In this document: in pieces, positions 1 through 11,152 of the stretch | How positions within the stretch are numbered: position 1 is the stretch's first letter | How the letters are laid out: every line of letters starts with the position of its first letter | NCBI RefSeq assembly: GCF_000003195.3 | Contig: NC_012878.2 | Span: forward strand, 17,336,641-17,400,640 | Direction: 5' to 3' | From: Sorghum bicolor | Taxonomy: Eukaryota; Streptophyta; Magnoliopsida; Poales; Poaceae | Length of the DNA: 64,000 nucleotides | Position numbers and translations under genes: made by a program | The notes under the pieces: model-generated | What the model was told of the DNA's origin: nothing | What the model saw: the letters and a program-made list of their open reading frames with translations, nothing else | The model's database searches: none

Positions 1-337
1 CAACTCTAACCTATAGGGTCCTATAGATTAGAAGTACTCAAAGGAGTTGTGAACCAGAACATACATGTTTAGTAATTGCATAATGAATTAGAAGTAGATT
101 ACCAGAGTCATCCCATGAGCAATCTTGATTAGAGCTTGATCATGGCGATGTACAACCGGAGGAAGAACCAACAGGCCGGCCTCTCCTCCAATCCTCCCTC
201 GCTCTTGGCTACTATCAAGATCTACTCCAGTTTAGAGATGAGAGGAGAGCTCTCATCTCCAAACCCTAGCTTTTGCTCTGTCTATGAATAATGAATAATG
301 ATCAAGGGGTGTCTCCTCGAGGGGCCAAGGGGTCTGC
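1..337 (-). repeat. Athila-type LTR D, inner part (interrupted)
   Basis: This is the left part of a minus-strand LTR whose other part lies at 8344-8750; element C sits between them, flanked by TSD TCTGC (333-337 and 8339-8343). The join restores a TATA-containing LTR related to that of element B: both share the block around the GGGCGCCC palindrome and the AAAGCTAGGGTTT stretch. The LTR runs off the left edge, so I cannot say whether D is a solo LTR or one end of a full element. Confidence 0.8.
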
Positions 338-1572
338 TGTTGATATTTGGTAACGCAATAAGGAAATGATCCGCAAGCGCACGGATATCGGTGAGCATTT
401 CACCCGGGAGGTTTTCCAGAGTATCGTATTTATATTTTTACCATTGGGAGAAAGGGTGCATCTGACTAACCAAATCTATTGCTACTATCCCTTTAGGCAC
501 AAAGAATGTCTTTCGATGTGAGTGATAAATAGAGAAGACTGCAACCGTAGTCTCCTTCTAACCTTGGTAAGGATGATCTACTGTTCTAATGGGGAGGCTA
601 ATGGAATCTAGACACCACAAAGGATGTTCAACCCGCACCTATAAACCCTATCCTTCCTGCTAACGAGATGTGATCTACAAAGGTAGCTCGGAAATGTCAC
701 GTTCCTCACTACTACCACGGTCCAGCTAGTCAGGGAATATCTATGAGTACCCCAGCCTAAACACCACGTTTACGCCAGCAATGATTACTCTAAACTCTAC
801 GAGAAGAGATTAAAGTAAACTCATAAACCATAAGAACAATAAAACAAGAACTTACTAGAATTTAGAAGTCGAATTACTGAAGAATCCTAGGAGCAAGCTT
901 CGGGTTAGGAGAACTTGATCCCGCAGGTACAAGCTTGGAGTAGACACCGACAGGCCGGGCTTCCTCCAATCTACACCTCCACTCTATCTCTCTCAATCTA
1001 GTAGAAACTAGAAGATCTATTTCTACCTTACATTGATTGCTAAGCCTAAAAAGAAATATTAATTAGAGAAGAGGTTTTCCTTCGAGGGCACCCCTCAGTC
1101 TCTATGATAATTTCTTCATGTCTTCCAGGGGCCAGGGGGGCCTCGCTTATATAGTCCTCCCCTTCTATGCGTTTTTGGGTCGATAGCCGAGGTGGTACTA
1201 TGTTTTTCTTGATCCAATAGGTCGGTGGAATATCCCGAGCGAAGGAGTCCTGAATTGGCTCCAGCAGGGGGGCGGGCGCCCAGGCTTCCAGGGCGGGCGC
1301 CCTGGGCCTGGCCCAGCTTCGCCTCCGCTTCGGTCTCGTGGCTTCTGGAGTCTTCTAGATGATGTAAAATTATGCGGTGCGTTGATATCTCTATGTAATC
1401 CCGACATGTGGGCCTTTCTTCCTTATTTCCTGATAACCCCCTGCAGAAACAGATAAACAACAAAACTCGTGGAATTCTGTCAGATCAAACCCTAATTCCA
1501 GGTGATGGTTGCATATTGGTCCTTTCTCATGTTTATTTGATAATTAAAATTGATACTTAAGAACCGTCAACA
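338..1572 (-). repeat. 3' LTR of element C
   Basis: It begins and ends with the TGTTG...CAACA inverted ends and is almost identical to 7104-8338. It contains a TATA box (1145-1153) and two GGGCGCCC-type palindromic GC blocks near 1270-1310. It carries no convincing reading frame. Confidence 0.95.
1145..1153 (-). promoter_or_regulatory. TATA box of element C LTR
   Basis: CTATATAAG on the minus strand, followed downstream by a GC-rich stretch, is the expected place for the LTR core promoter. The same motif is at 7912-7920 in the other LTR. Start site not visible from sequence alone. Confidence 0.6.
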
Positions 1573-1590
1573 AATACCCCCATACTTAGG
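1573..1590 (-). promoter_or_regulatory. Polypurine tract of element C
   Basis: On the minus strand the sequence directly abutting the 3' LTR reads AAGTATGGGGGTATT, a purine-rich primer for plus-strand DNA synthesis. Upstream of it lies a GACGAG motif also seen before the polypurine tracts of A and B. Confidence 0.8.
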
Positions 1591-3969
1591 CTTTTACTCG
1601 TCCTCGAGAAAAGGATGGTTAAGAACAATATCTGGGGTAAACATTTAAAACATTCTTTATATTTGAAGGGTGTTAAAAATCCACTGTGTACCATAGTCAG
1701 GGATGTATATGGTTAAGAGTAAAGATCCTTTCTTCTCAATCCTGCCACTTGGAGTTTTTGTATATTTTTAAAAGAAAGTTAGCATACCTTTTTATCCTCA
1801 TAGGTTCTCTCAGATCACTCATTATCTTTTGTATATATATCTCACTGAGGCTGTTTTAATTTTGCAAAAATTCTCAAGCATACTTACTTTGCATTTATTG
1901 CTTGATCAAAACGGGATCCGAGGAGGGGAATGTCATACTCTTAGATCAAAGACTTTAGAAATTAAAAACTTTGTCAACTCTTGCTGGCATATTGCTTATT
2001 AGAGGGACCATGGGCTATCAATTTTTTTTAAGTGGATACCGAGGTACCCCTAATTCTACTGCCGGACACTTGTCCATTTTTTTCTGCGAGGTTATCGAGC
2101 ACTTGCTCCTTTTTATTTCCTCGAAATATCTCTATTTTTGCATAGCCCATGCCTCTAATGCAATAATACTTCGGAAGAGTGAATCTTACTGAAATAGTGT
2201 CTTGATCTTGGGAGCATGATAAATCTCTCAACAAGGGTCTAACTCATTTTGAACAAACTCAATACAGAGCAGATAGCTTTTATAATCATAATTAATATAT
2301 TTATTTTCAGTTTTATCAGGCATATAAAACACTGAGGATGGTAGCTAGGAATTTGAATATTTTGAAATAAATTCTCCAAGCAACCATGATATCAAGAATA
2401 AGAAACTCATACTCTACCATCACATATTCCATATTGACTTAAGTAACACAGGGTTTTAAAACGATTTATACTAATTGCAAGTTTTCAGGAAATATCACAG
2501 ATTGAGATTAATCATGATTAGAAATATTTTAATCTTTTTATTTTATCATGTCGGGAACAATATTCTGCATAATCTAAAATATATATAAGTGTAGAGTAAA
2601 GTGTGCAGAGTGTGTACCTGAATCGTGGAGTGGTGTAGTCGGAGTGTGTTTAGCATGTCGAGGGATCTCCCCCATACTTGTTTTCTGCTTTCTTGCACAA
2701 AAATAAAGTAGAGACACACAAGACATAATAATAATACTCTTTATTGATCTTGAGGCATTTATTACACAAGGAAGAACAAAATTATTTTTGGCTATTCTCT
2801 CCCGGATTAGGAGTAGAATATTTTTGGGTGATTCTGAAGATGGAAATGTATGGATATATGTGAATGGTACTTCCGGAGTAGAAGTAGCATGTGTGAGTGA
2901 ACGTGCAAGTGAATCTTGATTTAACCACATGACAAGCTCCTAAGGGTCTACACAGCTTGACCACACTCAATGCTCATAAGCAGTAAAAAGTAATTGTGTG
3001 GCTCGAAGTCTAGCAAGCATGTATATATGGCTGTGGTAGGAATTTAAACTCTCATCATACAGGAACTCATCATGCAACATTTTAAAGATTTCCAAAGATA
3101 AAATTCTCCAGAATTCTAGCATCTCTAGAAACAGATAAACAGCAGCTCAACCTTCCCATATCAAGTTTTCATCCCACAAGTTTAGGTCTAGAGCAAGCTT
3201 TAAATTATAACAGTTATGTCTAAACTTGAGAGAGAACTTAAAATGTGCAAATTAGGCAGAGCAACTATTCATCATTTCCATGCTTGAGTTTTATTTAGAT
3301 ACAGATTAGCATAGCCACTTTATTTATTTATTAAACACACTAAGCAAAAGACATATATATATAAGCATAAAAACTTTATTTGGTTTTTCATAGTTATGTA
3401 TATTTATATTCTAAAAGAATATAAGTATAGAGATAGATAGATAGAAATACTTATCGAGATAAATGGGGTGCTCTCCCCCAAGCTGAATTTTGACGTAATT
3501 TCTCTTGATGTAGCTAGCAGGTGGCAGAGGTGTATTTAAAAGTCAGCAGCATTGTGACAGCGATTAGAATATCCTCCGTCTGCCAGTCTTCTTGATTCTT
3601 AGATTCTATGGAGCTCAAATAGACAACAAAGCTTGTGGAACTAATTAAGTGTTAGCATAAATATCTAACCTTTATCATGTTGAGACTCCTTAATAATTAT
3701 TACTCCCTGTTTTTATATTTTTATTTTATAAAGTAGAAAAATATTTTTGTTTTATTTTTATGCCACCACAGTGAATGTACTTATGGGTTTTATGCCACTC
3801 GTATCCTCACATGGGGCTTACTATTTTTCACATTTTTACTTTCTGTTTAGAACTTAATTAACTAAGTGAACTACCTGAAATAATTGAAAGGGAAAGGATA
3901 ACTACCAAGTTTACCTCTTGGCAAGGCGTTCGGTGTTTTTAAGTCCTCCGAACGGGACTCTCCTCCTTC
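1591..3969 (-). other. 3' non-coding interior of element C
   Basis: This is AT-rich sequence without a supportable gene. It is colinear, in inverted orientation, with 13801-14222 plus 42388-44149 in A and with 48609-50780 in B. It contains two further polypurine-tract-like stretches, near 2665-2680 and at 3471-3485 (AGCTTGGGGGAG on the minus strand). The short ORFs here are not conserved between copies. Confidence 0.7.
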
Positions 3970-4560
3970 TCAATTATCCTGAGGTTCGTTGGGTGGCGTA
4001 GTCGGTACTTCCGGTAGCGCCTCCTCTTCATGTATAGTTATCTTCCTTTTCCACACCTGACTTGGTGCTTCGGTCTCCTCTAGATAATTCTGTTTAAACT
4101 CAACGTCTTCTGACCTTACAACTTTTCCTTCGTAGTCTGCCCATCCGTCTTTGATGATTTGCCTCCTCTGGTTGCGGTTGCGTCGTCTTCTTCTTGTCCT
4201 GACCTGCTTAGAATCTTCAACTATATAGTTAGAATCATTAAAGTAATGGCGTACCTTCTCAGAGGGGAAATACACGTGGTCTTCTCCGGTTCCAATGTAG
4301 ATGATAACTTGGATAGTGTTGAGGAATGGTCTTCCAAGGATGATGGGTGGATCGTACTCGTCTTCTCCCAAATCAATGTTCTGAAAATCATCTGGAGCTA
4401 AATATATATTGGTTGTAGGGGCATGGTTCCATGCAGGAGCAGATAAGTGACTGCGGCCATTATGTTGACGTTAAATCCGGTGTCGTAGAGTGTTTTCTAA
4501 AAAGAGTATCTATTGGTTGTGCACTCGATGATTGGAACACTAGGGTCGTCCTTCTTGATC
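3970..4560 (-). pseudogene. Second retropepsin-like domain of element C, decayed
   Basis: Minus-strand frames match the second protease domain of element A (13071-13800). Order in the protein: a catalytic-type Asp-Thr-Gly near 4480, then NIMAAVTY, then the flap-distal ILGRPFL motif near 4340, an Arg-rich stretch (RRRRRNRNQRR) and an acidic C-terminus ending NEPQDN. The portion between about 4380 and 4560 holds a stop and a length change, so no full domain can be made. Interestingly this copy keeps the canonical DTG where A has DTAS. It is a relic of a Gag-protease polyprotein in a non-autonomous element. Confidence 0.75.
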
Positions 4561-4674
4561 AAGAAAGGTGACTTGAGTCGACGATCTTGACCTCCTTGAG
4601 CTGCAGTGACCATCTTTGCTGACTCGGTCCACATTTGCTTGTTCCTGTTCCTCCTGTTGGTCCTCTTCCTTGGT

Positions 4675-4910
4675 TCATGTTGGGATTGCTCTGAAGTTTA
4701 TGTAGTCTTGTTCTTGAAGGAAAGTCTCCTTCTTCCCCTTGATGTAGAGACTGATCTTGGCAGCATTAGCGCAGATGACAGCTCTGGTGTTTAGGAATGG
4801 CCTCCCTAAGATAATGGGTGCCCTCTCCTCAGTACCAGTTTCTACCACCACGAAGTTTGCTGGAGCGTACAAGGTACCAACTTGGACACAGAGGTTCTTT
4901 AATATTTCCT
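4675..4910 (-). pseudogene. First retropepsin-like domain of element C, C-terminal half
   Basis: The 65-codon minus-strand frame contains APIILGRPFLNT and YIKGKKETF, matching the first protease domain of A near 12850-12990. Upstream, in frame, KNLCVQVGTLYAPA is recognisable near 4860-4905. The catalytic Asp half and the Asn-rich linker to the zinc knuckle, both present in A, are missing here, so this is a deletion remnant. Confidence 0.75.
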
Positions 4911-6243
4911 TTGGGAAACTAAGTGTCTGATCTCCATTGTGTTTGTGCTCGTAGATCCCGGTTCTTCACTTAATGGAATCTGGGAGTTGTAAAACGCCTT
5001 CACGTTTCTCAAAATGTGTCCTGCTCATAGAGACAAGGCAGAGATCAAGTGCATGGGCTCTGTTGGTGGAAAACACCAACAGAACCAAAAGTGTATTTGT
5101 TCTTTTCTAACCTTAAGCATAGTGAGCAAGACAAAGTTGATGGATCATGAGTGTAGCATTTAAAACATTTATTAGATCAGATGGCTCAACCTAATGGAAA
5201 GATAATCTATCTATATTTATGTTTTGTTTTTATCTTCCAAGGATTGAATGTGCAACATATTAGCTTATATGTTTAGGAGCGTGGGATTACGAAGGTAGTA
5301 CTAAGAACAAAGATTAAGGGACTAGACATGTTGAATCAGTTAGGTTGGTTAATTTAGAGTTATAAATCATACATGTTTGTCTCTTTATTTATGTGAATGC
5401 CAGAACCAAGGAGAAACTTATAAAAGGATAGTCAAGTACCTTAAGATGTTACCTTTGAAGAGTGATGGTACAGTATCAACTTGTAGAAGCTTTCCTTTCT
5501 AGCGGTTGTGCATCGTGTTTGTGGCTCCATCCATGGATCATCTCTTATGAGCTACGTCTTTCTTGTGCAAATTGTTAAACTTCATGTGTCACTTTCTTTA
5601 TCTCCAATCTGAGTTTATCTCAGGACTTCCCAGGTTGATATTGAAAGTTTTCCTGTAGGGGTTAGTCCCACAAAATATACCAATGTCTACACAAGCAATT
5701 TTTAGTTCGATAACCGAACTAGACTCCATGTCTAATCAGATTAAGGAAGGTTGTTTAACCTAAGCACCATGCTTAATTTAAAAGCCAATAGAAGTATGTG
5801 CAGTACTTCCAAACTAACATTTACTAGGATAAACAAAGGTAGCGTGATGGCATTTATAGAGATCTACTTAAGTGAAGATGAAGTAGTGTGATTAGTATTT
5901 AACAAATTGAGCATGTCTCAAAGGTAAGGACAACCAACATAGCAACATGGCAAAGGATGTTTTATGTGAAGTACTCCCCTAAGCTTGAATTTTGCAAAAT
6001 TCAAGATTGGATGAATTTAATTCAATGTTGCATGTTGATTGGTTGGGCATACCTTGCGCTTGTCATTCATCCGGTCTTCTTGCTCCAATCCTAGAAAGGT
6101 TAGTGACAAGAATACCCGAAGGAATATTTCTACAATTATCTTATATGCTCAATACACAAGGTAATGTTGCAAGTAATTAGAAGTTCATGTTACAATCTGA
6201 TAAGTGCTTGTTTTAGGACACTAAGCTTGTCCTTGGGAAACCA
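4911..6243 (-). other. Gag-less interior of element C
   Basis: This stretch corresponds to 45898-47240 of element B (for example the shared block around 5020-5110 and 47150-47225) and replaces the gag core of A. Many stops in all frames; no gene is supportable. A perfect palindrome (5984-6005) next to a purine run is the only structured element I see. Confidence 0.6.
5984..6005. repeat. 22-bp perfect palindrome in the C leader
   Basis: Half-site CTTGAATTTTG followed directly by its reverse complement. The identical palindrome is in element B at 46192-46213, although the surrounding sequence has diverged. Confidence 0.85.
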
Positions 6244-6747
6244 TCAATTAACTCGACGAGATCTGCAATATTTATTATAAACATATGCATCGACAACCGC
6301 TCTTTTAAAGTTTTTATAAATAGAAAAGAAGAGAGGGTTGGAGATCTCAAATGTGGTGATAGCACATGAATTTTTAATGCCCTCTAGCCATTGATGTTGC
6401 TCTCCTCGATCCTCCTTCTTATGCATGGGATGTCTAGAGAGATTCATAGGATTATCGGGAGGTTCAAGAGAAAGAGCATAGTAGAGATTATTAGGCTCAA
6501 GGATGGGTTGGATAGCCGAATCATGGGATTGGAAAGTTTGGAAATCGGCTATTGAAACTTCCTCTCCTTGTATGGGAGATGATTCCTTCTCTATCTCTAT
6601 GATTTTTCTATGAAGACTAGTACAAGAAGGATGTCCACGAATGAAGACATACCTTCCGTTACTAACTGATAAAGAAAGAAGGACTCTACCAAAGGTTATA
6701 TGATTAAGACCAATGTGAAAATATCTAGGAAAAACATGGTCTTGCAA
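6244..6747 (-). CDS. Leader ORF of element C (167 codons)
   Basis: This open frame lies between the primer site and the decayed gag-protease of C. Its C-terminal part (TTFEISNP, SIYKNFKRAVVD, YNKYCRSR) is also readable in element B, where it is split by the insertion of A (9330-9359 joined to 45805-45897) and ends at a TGA in place of the CGA of C. No domain is recognised. Differences between the two copies include both silent and amino-acid-changing ones, so selection is not demonstrated. It could be an extra leader protein or a chance frame. Confidence 0.35.
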   Translation of the reverse strand: MQDHVFPRYFHIGLNHITFGRVLLSLSVSNGRYVFIRGHPSCTSLHRKIIEIEKESSPIQGEEVSIADFQTFQSHDSAIQPILEPNNLYYALSLEPPDNPMNLSRHPMHKKEDRGEQHQWLEGIKNSCAITTFEISNPLFFSIYKNFKRAVVDAYVYNKYCRSRRVN

Positions 6748-7077
6748 GGCTAGGTCTAAACCAGAATTTATAGAAAGATTAACAGATTCCCTAGGTGTAG
6801 CTAAAAGTGCATTATCTTCTTGATTAAAAGATAGGACCTCGGCTATAGAAAAGGGTTGGTTTTAACCTATTGCAATCAACTCCGGACACAGATCATAATT
6901 AGGGGCAGGACGTGTTGACTCCCATGGTCTATGGCTGGTCTCCGAAGGTGCAAAGAATTTAATAATAGTTATGGAATTTGAGATACCCATAAAGATAAAA
7001 AGATAAAAGAATAAAAGTATAAAAGTATAATACAAGATAATAGCAAGACTCAAAGTTATCTCAGCAAACCGTCTTTC

Positions 7078-7095
7078 TCCCCGGCAACGGCGCCA
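7078..7095 (-). promoter_or_regulatory. Primer binding site of element C (tRNA-Asp type)
   Basis: On the minus strand it reads TGGCGCCGTTGCCGGGGA, eight bases inside the 5' LTR. This is the complement of the 3' end of plant tRNA-Asp, the usual primer of Athila elements. Confidence 0.9.
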
Positions 7096-7103
7096 GAAAT
7101 GCT

Positions 7104-8338
7104 TGTTGATATTTGGTAACGCAATAAGGAAATGATCCGCAAGCGCACGGATATCGGTGAGCATTTCACCCGGGAGGTTTTCCAGAGTATCGTATTTATA
7201 TTTTTACCACTGGGAGAAAGGGTGCATCTGACTAACCAAATCTATTGCTACTATCCCTTTAGGCACAAAGAATGTCTTTCGATGTGAGTGATAAATAGAG
7301 AAGACTGCAACCGTAGTCTCCTTCTAACCTTGGTAAGGATGATCTACTGTTCTAATGGGGAGGCTAACGGAATCTAGACACCACAAAGGATGTTCAACCC
7401 GCACCTATAAACCCTATCCTTCCTGCTAACAAGATGTGATCTACAAAGGTAGCTCGGAAATGTCACGTTCCTCACTACTACCACGGTCCAGCTAGTCAGG
7501 GAATATCTATGAGTACCCCAGCCTAAACACCACGTTTACGCCAGCAATGATTACTCTAAACTCTACGCGAAGAGATTAAAGTAAACTCATAAACTATAAG
7601 AACAATAAAACAAGAACTTACTAGAATTTAGAAGTCGAATTACTGAAGAATCTTAGGAGCAAGCTTCGGGTTAGGAGAACTTGATCCCGCAGGTACAAGC
7701 TTGGAGTAGACACCGACAGGCCGGGCTTCCTCCAATCTACACCTCCACTCTATCTCCCTCAATCTAGTAGAAACTAGAAGATCTATTTCTACCTTACATT
7801 GATTGCTAAGCCTAAAAAGAAATATTAATTAGAGAAGAGGTTTTCCTTCGAGGGCACCCCTCAGTCTCTATGATAATTTCTTCATGTCTTCCAGGGGCCA
7901 GGGGGGCCTCGCTTATATAGTCCTCCCCTTCTATGCGTTTTTGGGTCGATAGCCGAGGTGGTACTATGTTTTTCTTGATCCAATAGGTCGGTGGAATATC
8001 CCGAGCGAAGGAGTCCTGAATTGGCTCCAGCAGGGGGACGGGCGCCCAGGCTTCCAGGGCGGGCGCCCTAGGCCTGGCCCAGCTTCGCCTCCGCTTCGGT
8101 CTCGTGGCTTCTGGAGTCTTCTAGATGATGTAAAATTACGCGGTGCGTTGATATCTCTATGTAATCCCGACATGTGGGCCTTTCTTCCTTATTTCCTGAT
8201 AACCTCCTGCAGAAACAGATAAACAACAAAACTCGTGGAATTCTGTCAGATCAAACCCTAATTCCAGGTGATGGTTGCATATTGGTCCTTTCTCATGTTT
8301 ATTTGATAATTAAAATTGATACTTAAGAACCGTCAACA
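7104..8338 (-). repeat. 5' LTR of element C
   Basis: It is the second 1235-bp copy, with TATA box at 7912-7920. It adjoins the TSD copy TCTGC at 8339-8343, which lies directly beside the TATA box of the target LTR D. Confidence 0.95.
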
Positions 8339-8343
8339 TCTGC

Positions 8344-8750
8344 TTATATAGTCCCCTCAAGTGAATCTGGGCCGTCGGATCAAACCGACATTGATTGAAC
8401 AGTTATTCTTGATCCTTTAGGTCGGTGGAGCATAATCCCCGAAGCGAGTCCTGATTGGACTCTAGGATAGGGCGGGCGCCCTACCCCCGAGCCCGCTCGG
8501 CCTCCCGTTTGTTCCCGTGGCTTCTGGAGTCTTCTAGATGATAGAAAATTGTGCGGCACGTTCATATCTCTATGTAAACCCGACATGTGGGCCTTTCCTC
8601 CATATTTCCTGATAACCCCTGCAGAAATAGACAAACACCAAAACTCATGGAATTCTGTCAGATAAAACCCTAAGTTTAGGTGTTGGTTGTATTTGGATCC
8701 TTCTCTTTGTTTATTTACTCATTATATTTGGTATTTAAGGACCGTCAACA
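8344..8750 (-). repeat. Athila-type LTR D, 5' end part
   Basis: Read on the minus strand it begins TGTTGACGGTCC at 8750 and runs to the TATA box at 8344-8350, where element C interrupts it. It resembles the first third of the B LTR (50795-51200). At 8751 the sequence changes to the middle of the B LTR, showing that D inserted into the 5' LTR of B. The predicted TSD is GTAGC (8751-8755), whose partner should lie left of the window. Confidence 0.85.
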
Positions 8751-9116
8751 GTAGCCCTAGGGTAGTGACAGCCCTAACGGTCGATGTATTCCACCTCGTT
8801 TGGATCGGTGTTTGTAGGACCGTAGTCAGAGCTTCCTAGCCCCCTTCTCATCTCTTTTTGTGGTTAGTGTTCTGATGTCCCGAAATTGATAATCTGGAAG
8901 TAATTCTTGATTCTTAGATCAACTAGAGAACTCTCAAGAAACTTCCTCTCTTCCCACCAAAAATAGTTATATAGTTATCCTTGGGCGATCATGATTCTTA
9001 ATTAGTACACTCACGTTCCCTGTGGAAAATCGATACTCTGGAATACTCTCAGGTGAAAGCTACATCGGTATCCGTGTGCTTATGGATTTTTCTATTTGTG
9101 TTTAAAATACCCAACA
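8751..9116 (+). repeat. 5' LTR of element B, 3' portion
   Basis: It matches 51637-52005 of the 3' LTR and ends CCCAACA just before the primer site. The upstream part is displaced to the left by insertion of LTR D. Confidence 0.9.
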
Positions 9117-9123
9117 AGCTTTA

Positions 9124-9141
9124 TGGCGCCGTTGCCGGGGA
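9124..9141 (+). promoter_or_regulatory. Primer binding site of element B (tRNA-Asp type)
   Basis: TGGCGCCGTTGCCGGGGA lies seven bases inside the LTR end and is a perfect complement to the tRNA-Asp 3' end. Confidence 0.92.
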
Positions 9142-9150
9142 ACGGCTGCT

Positions 9151-9359
9151 GTGCTAGTTTCGAACCATGTCATCCGTGTATCCTTTTTCTTTTCTTTTTT
9201 TACCACACTCACCTTACCTTTTTCACGACACCACATGGATTTCACTCTAAGCATTAATGAGCATGGAATTTATGTCATAGCCACTTCATTTACTCCATGC
9301 TCATATGCAACATCTTCCCAATCTTTTGGTCTCTCCAACATCACCACATTCGAGATCTC
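9151..9359 (+). pseudogene. Leader ORF of element B, first part
   Basis: The frame includes MDFTLSINEHGIYVIATS and ends TTFEIS where element A inserted. Its continuation at 45805-45897 reads SIYKNFKRAVVD and YNKYCRSR before a TGA. The related C frame has CGA at that stop. Function unknown; no domain recognised. Confidence 0.4.
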
Positions 9360-10992
9360 TGTTGATGGTCCTTAAGTATCAAATTTAATTATCAAATAAA
9401 TAAAGAAAAGGATCCAAATGAAATCAACATCTAGACTTAGGGTTTTTTTGACAGAATTCCATGAGTTTTGGTGTTTGTCTATTTATGCAGGGGGTTATCA
9501 GGAAATATGGAAGAAAGGCCCACATGTCGGGATTACGTAAAGATATTAACGTGCTGCGCAATTATCTTACATCTAGAAGACTCCAGAAGCCACGAGACCG
9601 AAGCGGAGGCGAAACGGGGCTAGAGGCAGGGCGCCCGCCCTCTCCAGGAGTCCAATCAGGACTCTGCTTTGCGGGAGATCTCCACCGACCTAAAGGATGA
9701 ATCTAAACCATACAATCTATGTCGGTTTGATCCAATGGCCCATATTCACTTGAAGGGACTATAAAACCGGACCCCCTGGCCCCTGGAGGAGAGAGCCTCT
9801 CAACCCTAATTCATTGTTCCATCAAGGGAGAAGAAGCCTCTGATCAAGATTAGAGCCACCACATCAATTAGATATCTAGATTAGCATAGCTACATAGGAT
9901 TAGAACTAGAAGGAGTCAATCTTCGATTGGTTTCCGGATCTGTCAAGAGGATTCTTGGTAATTCTCTAATTGTTCTTCTAATTGCTTTCTAATTATCTTT
10001 GTTCTTCAATATTATGAATATGACTTTGTTCTACTTCAATATATTGCTTATGACTTTGCTCTACTTGTTTATATTCAAGATTATATTGTTCTTAGTTTAT
10101 CATAGTTATGTACTTGGCTTAGTTAGATTGGATCTATATACATGCTTAGGATCGTATAGCGTTTATCCATCGGATCCATGGGTAAATGATAGATATTGTG
10201 TAGGCGTGGTGCTTATACCGTATTTATCTGTGATTGTACCCAATATGCCAGATCGTGGGGTGGTTCGTGATAGTGACAGCTTCATTGATTCTTATATAGT
10301 CCCCCTCTCGTGTATTGGGCTGGCAGAGCAACATTATTACAGGGGAGTGATTGCTATGTTTCTCATATTCCTTGCTAATATCACTATGCATGGGCGTAGT
10401 CTTGTCTCACAATGATTGCTAAGTATGCCTGCACTAACTATGATAATGCTAGACTATATAGTTGAGAATAAGTTAGGGAATATTCTTGTAGTTCATTCTA
10501 ATACCATGCTAATGACTTTCTAGAGTATCTAATTGAGGTGCTTATCATATTTATTATGTGGCTAGATCAGATTAGTTATCCTTGTCACTATTATTATTTC
10601 ATATATCTTTTATGTGACACTTATCCCTGTATGAGAAGTTAGATATAATGTTCTCACTTATACATGCAATGATAGATGCTCAATCTCATATTCTATTCTG
10701 TAATCATTAGTGATGATTTCTAATCCCTTCCCAGTGGTAAAAATATAAATAACGATACCTGGAATACTTCCCGGTTAAAATGCTACATCGGTATTAATCT
10801 GTGCGCTTGCAGATCCAATTCATTATTTATTTAGAAGAGCAATTGCATATTTCAATACCGCGTCTCTCATGTCATGCTGGGGATGACAACTTGGCTTAAG
10901 TGGTGTGAGGGATAGGTTCGGCATTTTTGGCACCGTTACTAGATTTAGAGAACTTGGTCTACTTTTGGTAATGATGTTAAGAATACCCAACA
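9360..10992 (+). repeat. 5' LTR of element A
   Basis: 1633 bp, TGTTG...CAACA ends, nearly identical to 44150-45804 and to solo LTR 36454-38108. It has one GGGCGCCC palindrome unit where the other two copies have two. A 138-codon hydrophobic frame (9999-10415) is open in all three copies but is probably not a gene. Confidence 0.95.
9759..9767 (+). promoter_or_regulatory. TATA box of element A LTR
   Basis: CTATAAAAC, about 400 bp into the LTR, followed by a C-rich stretch; conserved at 36876-36884 and 44571-44579. Confidence 0.6.
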
Positions 10993-11000
10993 AGCATTTT

Positions 11001-11018
11001 TGGTGCCGTTGCCGGGGA
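11001..11018 (+). promoter_or_regulatory. Primer binding site of element A (tRNA-Asp type)
   Basis: TGGTGCCGTTGCCGGGGA, one mismatch from the perfect tRNA-Asp complement found in B and C. Confidence 0.88.
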
Positions 11019-11152
11019 AGGTTGATTACTAATCAGGAATGGAATAAAAGATTTTGAGTTATCATTCGCATCACTAATATGATTGAGCTTATCTATTCTC
11101 TCATACAGTTTTACCCCGATATTTTTCTATTTTATCTTATGCAGGGGAATGT

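Larger units (their letters stand above)
338..8338 (-). mobile_element. Athila-type non-autonomous retrotransposon C
   Basis: This is a complete element bounded by two 1235-bp LTRs (338-1572 and 7104-8338) and a perfect 5-bp TSD TCTGC. The primer binding site next to the right LTR and the polypurine tract next to the left LTR fix the direction as minus. The LTRs differ at about 11 positions by my count (0.9 %). The interior (5.5 kb) keeps only remnants of two retropepsin-like domains and a leader ORF. No gag core, RT, RNase H or integrase is present, so it must have moved with proteins supplied in trans. Athila assignment rests on the tRNA-Asp primer site and on relatedness to element A, which still has an Athila-like gag. 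Confidence 0.92.

Noticed and set aside
7078..7095. tRNA-Asp gene
   Set aside because: Only the 18 bases complementary to the tRNA 3' end are present; these are primer binding sites next to LTRs.
9999..10415. 138-codon hydrophobic ORF in the A-family LTR, open in all three copies (also 37115-37531 and 44811-45227)
   Set aside because: The copies are young, so an open frame is expected by chance, and nearly all differences I see change amino acids. It lies in an AT-rich LTR part with no family resemblance.
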